In this document: positions 9,114 through 16,499 of the stretch, piece by piece
Layout: each line of letters begins with the position of its first letter
How positions within the stretch are numbered: the first letter of the stretch is position 1
NCBI RefSeq assembly: GCF_032583975.1
Contig: NZ_JAWHTF010000001.1
Length of the DNA stretch: 64,000 nt
Strand: one strand, 5' to 3'
Source of the DNA: Gilvirhabdus luticola
GTDB taxonomy: Bacteria > Bacteroidota > Bacteroidia > Flavobacteriales > Flavobacteriaceae
Made by a program: the position numbers and the translations under genes
Notes under the pieces: generated by a model
Told to the model about the DNA's origin: nothing
The model's input: only the letters and a program-made list of their open reading frames with translations
Database searches by the model: none

Positions 9114-9728
9114 TTAACGAATTCTTTTTATAGATTTAATAACTATAGGCTTCACCAAGTATTGACCTTCATCTTTTTGTTTTTGGATTTTTAAAACCAC
9201 ATCCATGCCTTCTATAACTTGTCCAAATGCAGCAAAACCTTGGCCATCTGGATTACGTTTGCCTTGATAATCCAATTCAGGTTGGTCATTAATACATATA
9301 AAAAACTGACTTGTAGCTGTATCTGGACCCAATCGTGCCATAGAGACAGTGCCATTTAAATGTTTTATACCTGTTTGTTCTGTTGTTTCAATTTTAATTG
9401 GAGCAAAGCTTTTAGTTTCGTCAATATTACCACCTTGAATCACTTCTATTTTAATCTCTCTATCGGCTTCGTTTTGAGGAGTACAGACTCTAAAGAATGA
9501 TGAATTGTTATACAATCCATGGTCTACGTAGTTTAAAAAGTTTGCAACGGTTATTGGTGCTTTTTCTGGGTAGAGTTCTATAATAATATTTCCTTTAGAG
9601 GATTTAATTTCACAATTAATAGTGGGTTGGCTACAACTAAAGTATAAACTAAAAACGAAAAGTATGATTAGTTTAAAATGGTTTTTAATAATAATGAGTT
9701 TTTGAAAGTTTCGGAAGGATTTAATCAT
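9114..9728 (-). CDS. Cyclophilin-type peptidyl-prolyl isomerase, lipoprotein
   Basis: A 204-residue cyclophilin, which catalyses cis-trans isomerisation of proline peptide bonds. Family marks are VANFLNYVDHGLY, SSFFR with the catalytic Arg, VIQGG, and SQFFI. A hydrophobic segment ending in YFSC is a plausible lipobox, so the enzyme should be anchored in the cell envelope. The first 11 residues (MIKSFRNFQKL) look like a DUF6090 N-terminus and are not typical of a lipoprotein signal; at DNA level 9708-9728 matches the first 21 bases of the preceding DUF6090 gene at 20 positions. Start and stop of the two genes overlap as ATGA (9725-9728). Confidence 0.9.
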   Translation of the reverse strand: MIKSFRNFQKLIIIKNHFKLIILFVFSLYFSCSQPTINCEIKSSKGNIIIELYPEKAPITVANFLNYVDHGLYNNSSFFRVCTPQNEADREIKIEVIQGGNIDETKSFAPIKIETTEQTGIKHLNGTVSMARLGPDTATSQFFICINDQPELDYQGKRNPDGQGFAAFGQVIEGMDVVLKIQKQKDEGQYLVKPIVIKSIKRIR

Positions 9729-10480
9729 TTTGTATTTATAGATTTTTCAAGTTGTATTATTATCATGTCGGTTGTGCTGTTCATATCTTCTAATTTATTT
9801 AATATGTTCCTGAATATCCAAGCCATGTTTTCACAAGTTGCGTAAACATTCTTTTGTAAAAGAAAGGTTCTATACTGTTTTTCCGATAGTTCAAAAGATT
9901 TAGGATATTGGTTATTACGGCTTAATACATTCAGACTTCCTAATGTTCTTCGAAGTTCCCAAGTTGAACCTTTATAAACCAAATCGCCTCCTAAATTGTC
10001 ATGTAGTTGGTAGGAATCATAGGCTTGAAAAAAATCAGGAAATAATTTAAATAAACTATCATTTTCTATTAGGTTTTTTGTTCCTGATGATATCATTCTG
10101 TTATAAGTAGCAAGCATTGGCTCAAAATCTATTTTATCAAAGAAGTAACCTGTAAGACTTACCAAAGAATCGACAGATAGCGTTAGTATATCTTCTTCCT
10201 GTAGGTTTAAAAAGGTATTTGTATTCTTATTTGTATTTCTGGCGTAGTCTATGCTTTCGGTGAGTCTACTATTGGTTATCTTGAAATCTGAAATAAGTTC
10301 TTTAACAAGTTTTATTCTTTCAGTATTTAGTTTTCTTTTTTCATTCCAATTATTTACTTGTAAAGCGATTAAAATACCTATTACCACCAACACAATCTCA
10401 CCTATTGCATATTTTAAGTAATTTAAAGTCTTGCCTTCTACTAAAAGTTTTTTACGAATGTTTCGGAAGAATTTAATCAT
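9725..10480 (-). CDS. DUF6090 family membrane protein (paralogue 3)
   Basis: A 251-residue DUF6090 protein and the first gene of the five-gene minus-strand operon. It has the standard basic N-terminus (MIKFFRNIRKKLL), one helix at about residues 25-42 followed by NNWNE, and a divergent periplasmic part with the shared motif at Tyr126-Gly133 (YNRMISSG). Its stop overlaps the cyclophilin start by 4 bases. The 71-base gap to the divergent gene at 10552 must hold the promoters of both; I do not find a convincing -7 box for this strand. Function unknown. Confidence 0.85.
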   Translation of the reverse strand: MIKFFRNIRKKLLVEGKTLNYLKYAIGEIVLVVIGILIALQVNNWNEKRKLNTERIKLVKELISDFKITNSRLTESIDYARNTNKNTNTFLNLQEEDILTLSVDSLVSLTGYFFDKIDFEPMLATYNRMISSGTKNLIENDSLFKLFPDFFQAYDSYQLHDNLGGDLVYKGSTWELRRTLGSLNVLSRNNQYPKSFELSEKQYRTFLLQKNVYATCENMAWIFRNILNKLEDMNSTTDMIIIQLEKSINTK

Positions 10481-10539
10481 TGATCAAGTTAGTTAGTGGT
10501 TTTAAAGTTAAACAATTTTAACTATCGTTATATAAATAC

Positions 10540-10547
10540 TATTTTTG
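10540..10547 (+). promoter_or_regulatory. -7 box TATTTTTG before the apbE unit
   Basis: TATTTTTG fits the Bacteroidota -7 consensus TAnnTTTG and ends 4 bases before the ATG at 10552. No clear -33 TTTG is seen at 17-23 bases upstream. If used, the transcript would be nearly leaderless. Confidence 0.5.
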
Positions 10548-10551
10548 TATT

Positions 10552-10929
10552 ATGAGAACGCCTCTTACCGATCAAGACATGCATAACCTCGCCATGAACC
10601 ATGTTGGCAGGGAACTAGAAGAACGTGGCTTTGAGTTTATTGCTGTAAACAGTAAACTTAAAAAATATCCACAATTTGTGTGTGTCGATAAAAATCAGCA
10701 GCGTTTTTTTGTAATTGTTAAGGCTGTTAAATTACCTGCAAATCCGCATAATTATGATGTGGTTTGGATGGAAACCTTTAAAAAGCATGCAAGAGAACAA
10801 GAAGCTAAAGTTCTTTATGCCGGGGTCGGTTTAGGAAATCCTGATGACGAAGCTTTACCATTATATCTTGACGAAGATTATCTGTTAGAATATAACGGTA
10901 TTCAGGTTGTAGAAACCAATTTGAATTAA
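10552..10929 (+). CDS. Conserved small protein upstream of apbE
   Basis: A 125-residue soluble protein without signal peptide or membrane segment. In flavobacterial genomes homologues are commonly labelled as NQR subunit F, but it has none of the NqrF features (no 2Fe-2S cysteines, no FAD or NADH motifs), so that name is not supported by the sequence. It contains alternating beta/alpha segments with a conserved-looking core (FVCVDKN, FFVIVKAVKL) that could be a small nuclease-like or binding fold. The stop codon abuts the apbE ATG, implying a functional link with flavin attachment to NQR. Function not assigned. Confidence 0.75.
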   Translation: MRTPLTDQDMHNLAMNHVGRELEERGFEFIAVNSKLKKYPQFVCVDKNQQRFFVIVKAVKLPANPHNYDVVWMETFKKHAREQEAKVLYAGVGLGNPDDEALPLYLDEDYLLEYNGIQVVETNLN

Positions 10930-11910
10930 ATGAAAAGACTTTTTTTTGCTCTATTAATCATCCTTAATTCTTGTGAGCAAGAACCAAAAAACAAAACCTT
11001 TTCCGGACCAGTTTTTGGCACGTCGTATTCAATACAGTATTTCTCTGAATCAAATCTAAATTTTGAAAACCAATTTGATAGCATATTTCATGTGATTAAT
11101 AAATCTATGTCAACCTATATGGTGAATTCAGATATTTCTAAAATTAATAGAAATGAAAGTAATAACATTGATGAACATTTTATCAAAGTATTTGATGCTT
11201 CGAAAGACATATATAAAAAAACCGATGGTGCTTTTGATCCAACCATTGGAGCTGTTGTCAATGCTTGGGATTTCGGGCCTGAAGGAAAAATTATAAATTT
11301 AGACAGTTTAAAAGTTGATAGCTTAATGCATTCAGTTGATCTGAATAAAATTAGTAGAATTAATAAAACCATTGTTAAAGAGAATCCATATACTTATTTA
11401 GATTTTAATGCTATTGCCAAAGGATATGCCGTCGATGTCATTGGTGAGTTTTTAGAGCATAAGGATGTAGATAACTATTTAGTTGAAATTGGAGGCGAAA
11501 TAAGAGCAAAAGGCAAAAACATTGAAAAGCAAAGTGCCTGGCGTGTGGGCGTTGAAATGCCACATTTTGATGGTTCGCAATCTGTTATTAAAGCCATTAG
11601 TCTGAAGAATGAATCCATGGCAACTTCAGGAACCTATCGTAAATTTAAAGTAGACGAAAACGGAAATAAATATTCACATATTATTGATGCTAAAACTGGC
11701 TATCCAAGCAAAACTAATTTGTTGAGTATTTCTGTGATTACTGAAAATTGTATGACAGCTGATGCCTATGCAACCGCTTTTAAAGCCATGGGAATTGAAA
11801 AGGTAAAAACCTTTTTAAAAACACATTCAGAGCTTAAAGTGTATCTGATTTATGAAAATGAAAACCAAGAGTTAGAAACTTTATCGTTAAATGGATTCCC
11901 TGAAAAATAG
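10930..11910 (+). CDS. apbE: FAD:protein FMN transferase (ApbE), lipoprotein
   Basis: ApbE transfers FMN from FAD to a threonine in target flavoproteins, here most likely Thr227 of NqrB and Thr223 of NqrC. The 326-residue protein begins with a lipoprotein signal (LNSC, Cys15), placing it on the periplasmic side. Family motifs in order: STYMVNSDISKIN, FDPTIG, DFNAIAKGYAVD, VEIGGEIRAKG, and the metal/flavin region SGTYRKF...HIIDAKTGYP followed by TADAYATAFKAMG. It directly follows the small protein at 10552 with no gap. It lies 5 kb from nqrF, with an opposite-strand operon in between. Confidence 0.96.
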   Translation: MKRLFFALLIILNSCEQEPKNKTFSGPVFGTSYSIQYFSESNLNFENQFDSIFHVINKSMSTYMVNSDISKINRNESNNIDEHFIKVFDASKDIYKKTDGAFDPTIGAVVNAWDFGPEGKIINLDSLKVDSLMHSVDLNKISRINKTIVKENPYTYLDFNAIAKGYAVDVIGEFLEHKDVDNYLVEIGGEIRAKGKNIEKQSAWRVGVEMPHFDGSQSVIKAISLKNESMATSGTYRKFKVDENGNKYSHIIDAKTGYPSKTNLLSISVITENCMTADAYATAFKAMGIEKVKTFLKTHSELKVYLIYENENQELETLSLNGFPEK

Positions 11911-11914
11911 CAAC

Positions 11915-11991
11915 TTGTCATTCCGCACTTGATTTGGAATCTATTTGGTTTATACAAATGTTGTAGATTCCTGTTTTCGCAGGAATGAGGT
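11915..11991. repeat. Dispersed palindromic repeat, TGTCATTC family, copy 2 (inverted pair)
   Basis: Two related units face each other between the convergent genes apbE and the methyltransferase. The left unit (11915-11943) runs TTGTCATTCC to GGAATCTA. The right unit (11962-11991) is its inverse and has its own 7-bp stem ATTCCTG / CAGGAAT. The pair can fold into a large hairpin and may act as a bidirectional transcription stop. Confidence 0.75.
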
Positions 11992-12755
11992 TACTTTGAA
12001 ACTACCGGAATAATCTCACCTTTAGCTAAACAATATTGGTTTATTTCTTCTATTGAAAGTGTAGAAGTATAATCAACTTCTTCAACATTGAAACCAATTT
12101 GTCTTAATTTATCAAAATAATCTCTACCATAAATGCGAACGTGGTCGTACTGCCCAAAGATTTTAGCACGTTCTTTTTTATCTGTGATTGAATCATCTTC
12201 AAAAGTTAATTCTCTATTTAAATCCTGCGGAATTTGAAATATACCAAAACCACCTGGCTTTAAAACGCGATACAATTCTTGCATGGCTTTGGTATCTTCA
12301 GGAATATGCTCTAGCACATGATTACAAAGAATTACGTCAAATTCATTATCAGAAAACGGAAGATCGCATATATCTGCTTTTACTTCGGCTAGTGGTGATT
12401 TCAAATCTGTTGTTGTATAATCTAGATTTTTCATTTTTCTGAAGCGTTTATAAAACGACTGCTCAGGAGCAAAATGCAACACTTTTAATTTATCAGTAAA
12501 GAAATTAGTTTCATTTTTTAAATATAGCCAAAGTAATCTATGGCGTTCTAATGAAAGGGTAGAAGGCGATAACACATTATGTCGCTGTTTCTCATAACCG
12601 TAAGGTAAAAAGCTTCTAAAACTTTTACAATCTATAGGATCTGTATAATTGTTGCCTTTTAAAAAGAATGCTAAAATAGGTCGCGCCACATAACTTAATC
12701 TGATAAGAAATGTTCTTGGGAAAATGTTTAGTAGAATTTTGAAGATCTTTTTCAC
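11991..12755 (-). CDS. Class I SAM-dependent methyltransferase
   Basis: A 254-residue protein of the Methyltransf_11 type. The SAM-binding region begins around residue 90 (LKVLHFAPEQ, a variant of the usual glycine-rich motif I), continues with DLPFSDNEFDVILCNHVLEH, and ends with the post-motif LKPGGFGIFQIPQ. A hydrophobic N-terminus (about residues 5-35) may bind the membrane. The substrate is not evident. It is the last gene of a tight map-cupin-DUF6090-methyltransferase run, 5 bases after the DUF6090 gene, and its stop lies at the edge of a palindromic repeat. Confidence 0.85.
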   Translation of the reverse strand: MKKIFKILLNIFPRTFLIRLSYVARPILAFFLKGNNYTDPIDCKSFRSFLPYGYEKQRHNVLSPSTLSLERHRLLWLYLKNETNFFTDKLKVLHFAPEQSFYKRFRKMKNLDYTTTDLKSPLAEVKADICDLPFSDNEFDVILCNHVLEHIPEDTKAMQELYRVLKPGGFGIFQIPQDLNRELTFEDDSITDKKERAKIFGQYDHVRIYGRDYFDKLRQIGFNVEEVDYTSTLSIEEINQYCLAKGEIIPVVSK

Positions 12756-12760
12756 AAAAA

Positions 12761-13495
12761 TTAATCTTTCAATTCATCATCAACCATAATAACTAATTCT
12801 TCAGATTGCTTTTTAATTCTATCTGCAAATTTAGTAACTCTATGAGCCAAAGTTAATTCTAAATTGGTAAGCCGATAAAATTCTTCGCTTTTAATATGCT
12901 TTAACATAAACTTTTGATCAAATTCAGAAATTGATTCAGGATTATTAATATCAAAGACTTTTAATGAATTTATAAATTTAATATAACCACTAATATAGTT
13001 CTTTGCAGAATTTTGCAAAGCGTTACTAATTTCATAATATGTAGTAATGGCTGTTCTTAAACTGTCACTTTCAATTTTTCTTAAGTTTCCAGTACTTATA
13101 AGTTCATTGTAGGTGTTTTTATTTAGAAACCAATCTACAAAACCATAAACACCACCATAACCAACATCATTAAGAAATTGTATCGTATCAGTAATTATAT
13201 AATCACCTTGATAATAGGCTTTAGTTTTTTCAAGACATTCTACCTTCCGCGCGTATCTATCAATTGTATATACTTTAAGTAATTCCTGATCAGACTTAAT
13301 ATCTACTAAAATTCTATTGAGATATTCTTTTTCTAATATGCGATCTTTTCTGTTTTCATTCCAATTATTAATCTGTAAGGCAATTAAAATACCAACTACA
13401 ACTAAAATAATTTCACCAATGGCATATAGGAAATATTTTTTTGCTCTTCCATTGGTAATTAATTGTTGACGAATTTTTCTAAAAAATTTTAACAT
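12761..13495 (-). CDS. DUF6090 family membrane protein (paralogue 4)
   Basis: A 244-residue DUF6090 protein of unknown function. The N-terminus (MLKFFRKIRQQLI) and the helix at about 25-42 followed by NNWNE are conserved; the shared periplasmic motif is Tyr129-Gly136 (YNELISTG). This copy differs more in the linker (TNGRAKKYF instead of AEGKTANY). It is separate from the other three, in an operon with map and a cupin (4 bases after the cupin, 5 bases before the methyltransferase), which suggests that DUF6090 genes insert readily into existing operons. Confidence 0.85.
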   Translation of the reverse strand: MLKFFRKIRQQLITNGRAKKYFLYAIGEIILVVVGILIALQINNWNENRKDRILEKEYLNRILVDIKSDQELLKVYTIDRYARKVECLEKTKAYYQGDYIITDTIQFLNDVGYGGVYGFVDWFLNKNTYNELISTGNLRKIESDSLRTAITTYYEISNALQNSAKNYISGYIKFINSLKVFDINNPESISEFDQKFMLKHIKSEEFYRLTNLELTLAHRVTKFADRIKKQSEELVIMVDDELKD

Positions 13496-13499
13496 CTAT

Positions 13500-13817
13500 T
13501 TACTTGTAGTCTTCTCTCACTGGACAGAAAATGTCAGTGACTTTACAATCGGTTAATGCAACTGCGCTATGCACCGCATTTGATGGAATTAATAAAATAG
13601 TACCTGGTTCTAAAATCTGGGTTATTCCATCAATTGTCATTTCTAATTTACCTTCAGTCACTTGAGTTGTTTGCTCGTGCATATGGGAATGTGCAGGTAA
13701 AATGGCTCCTTTTTCAATATCTACAAAACCAATAGTTGTAGAATCTGTATGAAAATAGCGCCCTTTAATTCCTTTTACAAGTTCACGCTGATCAATTTCA
13801 CAAATTAATTTTTGCAT
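13500..13817 (-). CDS. Cupin domain protein
   Basis: A 105-residue single-domain cupin. Motif 1 is visible as HSHMHEQTTQVTEGKLEMTIDG, with two histidines and a glutamate as likely metal ligands, and motif 2 as the PGTILLIPSNAVHSAVAL stretch with the third histidine. Such stand-alone cupins bind a metal and serve as small sugar isomerases, dioxygenases or sensors; the substrate cannot be told here. It follows map by 7 bases and precedes DUF6090 paralogue 4 by 4 bases. Confidence 0.85.
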   Translation of the reverse strand: MQKLICEIDQRELVKGIKGRYFHTDSTTIGFVDIEKGAILPAHSHMHEQTTQVTEGKLEMTIDGITQILEPGTILLIPSNAVHSAVALTDCKVTDIFCPVREDYK

Positions 13818-13824
13818 GATTTTA

Positions 13825-14643
13825 TTATAAAACTAATTGGTGTTGCCTAAATTCATTTTCTTCGTCACTTTCAATTCCTAATGCTTCATAAATGTAAGCA
13901 AAAGTAGACAGTAATTCAGGTTTCCCATTAACTATGGCAACATTATGTTCAAAATGTGCACTTGGTTTATTGTCCAGCGTTGTTATGGTCCAACCGTCAT
14001 TATGTTGTTTAATACGATGCGTTCCCATATTTATCATGGGCTCAATAGCAACTACCTGTCCTTCAATAAATTTTTTCCCTCGACCACGTTTTCCATAGTT
14101 TGGCATTTCAGGGTCTTCGTGCATTTTTCTTCCTAAACCATGACCAACTAATTCTCTAACAACACCATAACCATGAGATTCACAATATTGCTGAATGGCA
14201 TATCCAACATCGCCAACACGATTACCGATTTTATATTGTCTAATGCCAACATAGAGTGATTCTTTAGTGACTTGGAGTAGTTTATCTGTATTGGCATCAA
14301 TTTCTCCAACAGCAAAAGTATAGGCATGATCTCCATAAAAACCATTTTTTATGGCACCACAATCAATAGATATAATGTCACCTTTTTTTAAAGGTTCATT
14401 GTTTGGGATGCCGTGAACTACTTGACTATTCGGACTCATACAAAGCGTGTTGGGAAAATCATACAAACCTAAAAAACCAGGCACAGCACCTTGAGAACGA
14501 ATGTAGTCTTCAGCAATTTTATCTAATTGTAAAGTAGTAACACCAGGCTTCACTTCTTTGGCGATAATTCCTAAAGTTTTAGAAACGATTAAAGCACTTT
14601 CTCGCATTAATTCTATTTCTTCTGGTGTTTTAGCTATTATCAT
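13825..14643 (-). CDS. map: Methionine aminopeptidase type I
   Basis: Removes the initiator methionine from nascent proteins. The 272-residue enzyme has the five metal ligands in the expected order: two Asp in DCGAIKNGFYGDHAYTF, His in GHGLGRKMHEDPEMPNY, Glu in AIEPMINMG, and Glu in HFEHNVAIV. Length fits the type I bacterial enzyme with a short C-terminal extension. It is the first gene of the minus-strand map-cupin-DUF6090-methyltransferase run, with a consensus -7 box 17 bases upstream of its start. Confidence 0.96.
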   Translation of the reverse strand: MIIAKTPEEIELMRESALIVSKTLGIIAKEVKPGVTTLQLDKIAEDYIRSQGAVPGFLGLYDFPNTLCMSPNSQVVHGIPNNEPLKKGDIISIDCGAIKNGFYGDHAYTFAVGEIDANTDKLLQVTKESLYVGIRQYKIGNRVGDVGYAIQQYCESHGYGVVRELVGHGLGRKMHEDPEMPNYGKRGRGKKFIEGQVVAIEPMINMGTHRIKQHNDGWTITTLDNKPSAHFEHNVAIVNGKPELLSTFAYIYEALGIESDEENEFRQHQLVL

Positions 14644-14660
14644 AGTATGAAAAATATGTG

Positions 14661-14668
14661 CAAAGATA
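14661..14668 (-). promoter_or_regulatory. -7 box TATCTTTG before map
   Basis: On the minus strand the sequence reads TATCTTTG, matching TAnnTTTG, 17 bases before the map ATG. No clear -33 TTG is visible upstream. Confidence 0.55.
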
Positions 14669-14737
14669 TTAAAATTAATGTGATATTTTTTTAATGCTTA
14701 TATGACATTTGACAGTTTTTAGTAGATATTTTATCAA

Positions 14738-14745
14738 TATTTTTG
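14738..14745 (+). promoter_or_regulatory. -7 box TATTTTTG before the CoA-transferase gene
   Basis: TATTTTTG matches TAnnTTTG, 20 bases before the ATG at 14766. A TTTGAC at 14708-14713 could be the -33 element, but the 26-base spacer is longer than the usual 17-23. Confidence 0.55.
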
Positions 14746-14765
14746 CCTTATAAATTGAGTTAATT

Positions 14766-16037
14766 ATGTATAAAGCAGTAAGTGCAAAAGAAGCAGTAAA
14801 AGTTATAAAATCTAATAGTAGAGTTTATGTTCAAGCCGCAGCAGCAGCACCTCAATTGCTTATGAAAGCGATGTCTGATAGATTTGAAGAACTTCGAAAT
14901 GTTGAAGTTTGTCATTTACATGTAGAAGGCGAAACGCCTTATGCAAACCCTGAACTAAAAGACAGTTTTCATGTGAATTCATTTTTTATTGGTAAAAATG
15001 TAAGACATACCTTAAAAGCCGGTAATGGCTCATATACACCAGTTTTTTTAAGTGAATTGCCTCTGCTTTTTAAGCGAAATATTTTACCACTTGATGTTGC
15101 TCTAATTCATGTTTCTAAACCAGACAAACATGGTTACTGTTCTTTAGGAGTTTCTGTTGAAGCTACATTAGCTGCAATAGATAGTGCTAAATTGGTTATT
15201 GCTCAAGTCAATGAACAAATGCCAAGAACTCATGGAGATGGTATAATACATTACACAGAAATTGATTTGTTTGTTGAATGTGATGAGCCATTACCAACTA
15301 TTGATTTAGGTAAACCAAACGAAATAGAAAGTAAAATAGGTAATTATGTTGCTAGCTTAATTGAAGATAAAAGTACTTTACAAATGGGTATAGGTTCCAT
15401 TCCTAATGCAGTTTTATCGAGATTGACAAATCATAAGAATTTGGGATTGCACACTGAAATGTTTTCAGATGGCGTTATAGATTTGATTATAAAAGATGTT
15501 ATCAATGGTAATTATAAAGCCACAAATCCTGGTCGAGCTTTGGCAACATTTTTAATGGGAACTAAGCGATTGTATGATTATGTTGATGATAATCCTTTTG
15601 TAGAATTGAGAGAGTCTAACTATGTAAATGATGTTTCCATAATTAAGCAAAATCCTAGAATGGTTGCCATTAATTCTGCTATAGAAGTGGATTTAACAGG
15701 TCAGGTTTGTGCAGACTCTATAGGTCCAAGAATGTATTCAGGTGTTGGAGGCCAAATGGATTATATAAGAGCAGCATCGTTAAGCGAAGGTGGAAAAGCG
15801 ATCATTGCATTACCATCAACTACTAATTCTGGAATAAGTAGAATTGTCCCTAGTTTGAATGTTGGTGCAGGTGTAGTTACTACAAGAGCACATGTACATT
15901 ATATTGTAACAGAATATGGAATTGCAAATTTATACGGAAAAACATTGAAGGAGCGTGCAAAATTATTAATAAATATAGCGCATCCAAATCATAGAGATTC
16001 TATAGATAAGGCATACTTTGAATTATTAAATGGATAG
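14766..16037 (+). CDS. Acetyl-CoA hydrolase/transferase family protein
   Basis: A 423-residue class I CoA-transferase resembling 4-hydroxybutyrate/acetate CoA-transferases, which move CoA between carboxylic acids through a glutamyl-CoA intermediate. The probable catalytic residue is Glu231 in GLHTEMFSDG; the glycine-rich loop GIGSIPNAVL (208-217) and the C-terminal region (SIGPRMYSGVGGQMDYIRAA) bind CoA in relatives. Length is normal for the family. The acid substrate cannot be settled from sequence. Monocistronic, with its own -7 box; the next gene is convergent. Confidence 0.9.
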   Translation: MYKAVSAKEAVKVIKSNSRVYVQAAAAAPQLLMKAMSDRFEELRNVEVCHLHVEGETPYANPELKDSFHVNSFFIGKNVRHTLKAGNGSYTPVFLSELPLLFKRNILPLDVALIHVSKPDKHGYCSLGVSVEATLAAIDSAKLVIAQVNEQMPRTHGDGIIHYTEIDLFVECDEPLPTIDLGKPNEIESKIGNYVASLIEDKSTLQMGIGSIPNAVLSRLTNHKNLGLHTEMFSDGVIDLIIKDVINGNYKATNPGRALATFLMGTKRLYDYVDDNPFVELRESNYVNDVSIIKQNPRMVAINSAIEVDLTGQVCADSIGPRMYSGVGGQMDYIRAASLSEGGKAIIALPSTTNSGISRIVPSLNVGAGVVTTRAHVHYIVTEYGIANLYGKTLKERAKLLINIAHPNHRDSIDKAYFELLNG

Positions 16038-16040
16038 ATT

Positions 16041-16451
16041 CTACCTAAAAAAAGAGAAGAAACCTTTTTTCTTTTTAATATTCTTAAGGCTGTATTTTGG
16101 ATTGGTAAGCATTTGGTAGACTTCTCCCCAGCCTATAAAACCGCCAATGTTTCTATCATCTATAAATAAGTCTGCATGAATTTTTCTACTTTTTGAATAG
16201 TTGAATTGTTCTTCTGGAAAGCTTTTATTAACAGCATAAAATTCGAGCCCGTTTTTTTTACAAAACTCTATAGCCTCTTTAAGACGAACATCACTTCTGT
16301 AGGTCCATAAGATAAGGCGATGTCCATCTTTTTGTAAACGCTTTAGAGTTTCAAAAGCAAATAATTTAGGCTTACCTATATCTGGATAGGCATCTTCAAC
16401 AATGGTTCCATCAAAATCTATGGCAATAACAAGAGTTTCAGAAAAATTCAT
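16041..16451 (-). CDS. HAD-like hydrolase of the BT0820 type
   Basis: A 136-residue small HAD-fold protein. Motif I is DFDGTIVED near residue 12, the threonine of motif II is in LILWTYRSD, and the acidic motif IV is DLFIDDRNIGG. There is no cap domain, so it is in the minimal HAD class, usually small phosphatases of unknown substrate. The C-terminus ends in a lysine-rich and then aromatic tail (IKKKKGFFSFF), which might touch the membrane. It is convergent with the CoA-transferase gene with 3 bases between stops. Confidence 0.8.
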   Translation of the reverse strand: MNFSETLVIAIDFDGTIVEDAYPDIGKPKLFAFETLKRLQKDGHRLILWTYRSDVRLKEAIEFCKKNGLEFYAVNKSFPEEQFNYSKSRKIHADLFIDDRNIGGFIGWGEVYQMLTNPKYSLKNIKKKKGFFSFFR

Positions 16452-16499
16452 TTAGTAAAATATGGTTAGGTGTAAAAATACAATTTTTCTAAATTGAAA

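Noticed and set aside
5912..10480. Known anti-phage defence system
   Set aside because: No nuclease, NTPase, TIR, reverse transcriptase or other recognised defence domain is present; a channel alone does not justify the label.
10552..10929. Calling this gene a second nqrF
   Set aside because: It lacks the 2Fe-2S, FAD and NADH motifs; only the neighbourhood links it to NQR.
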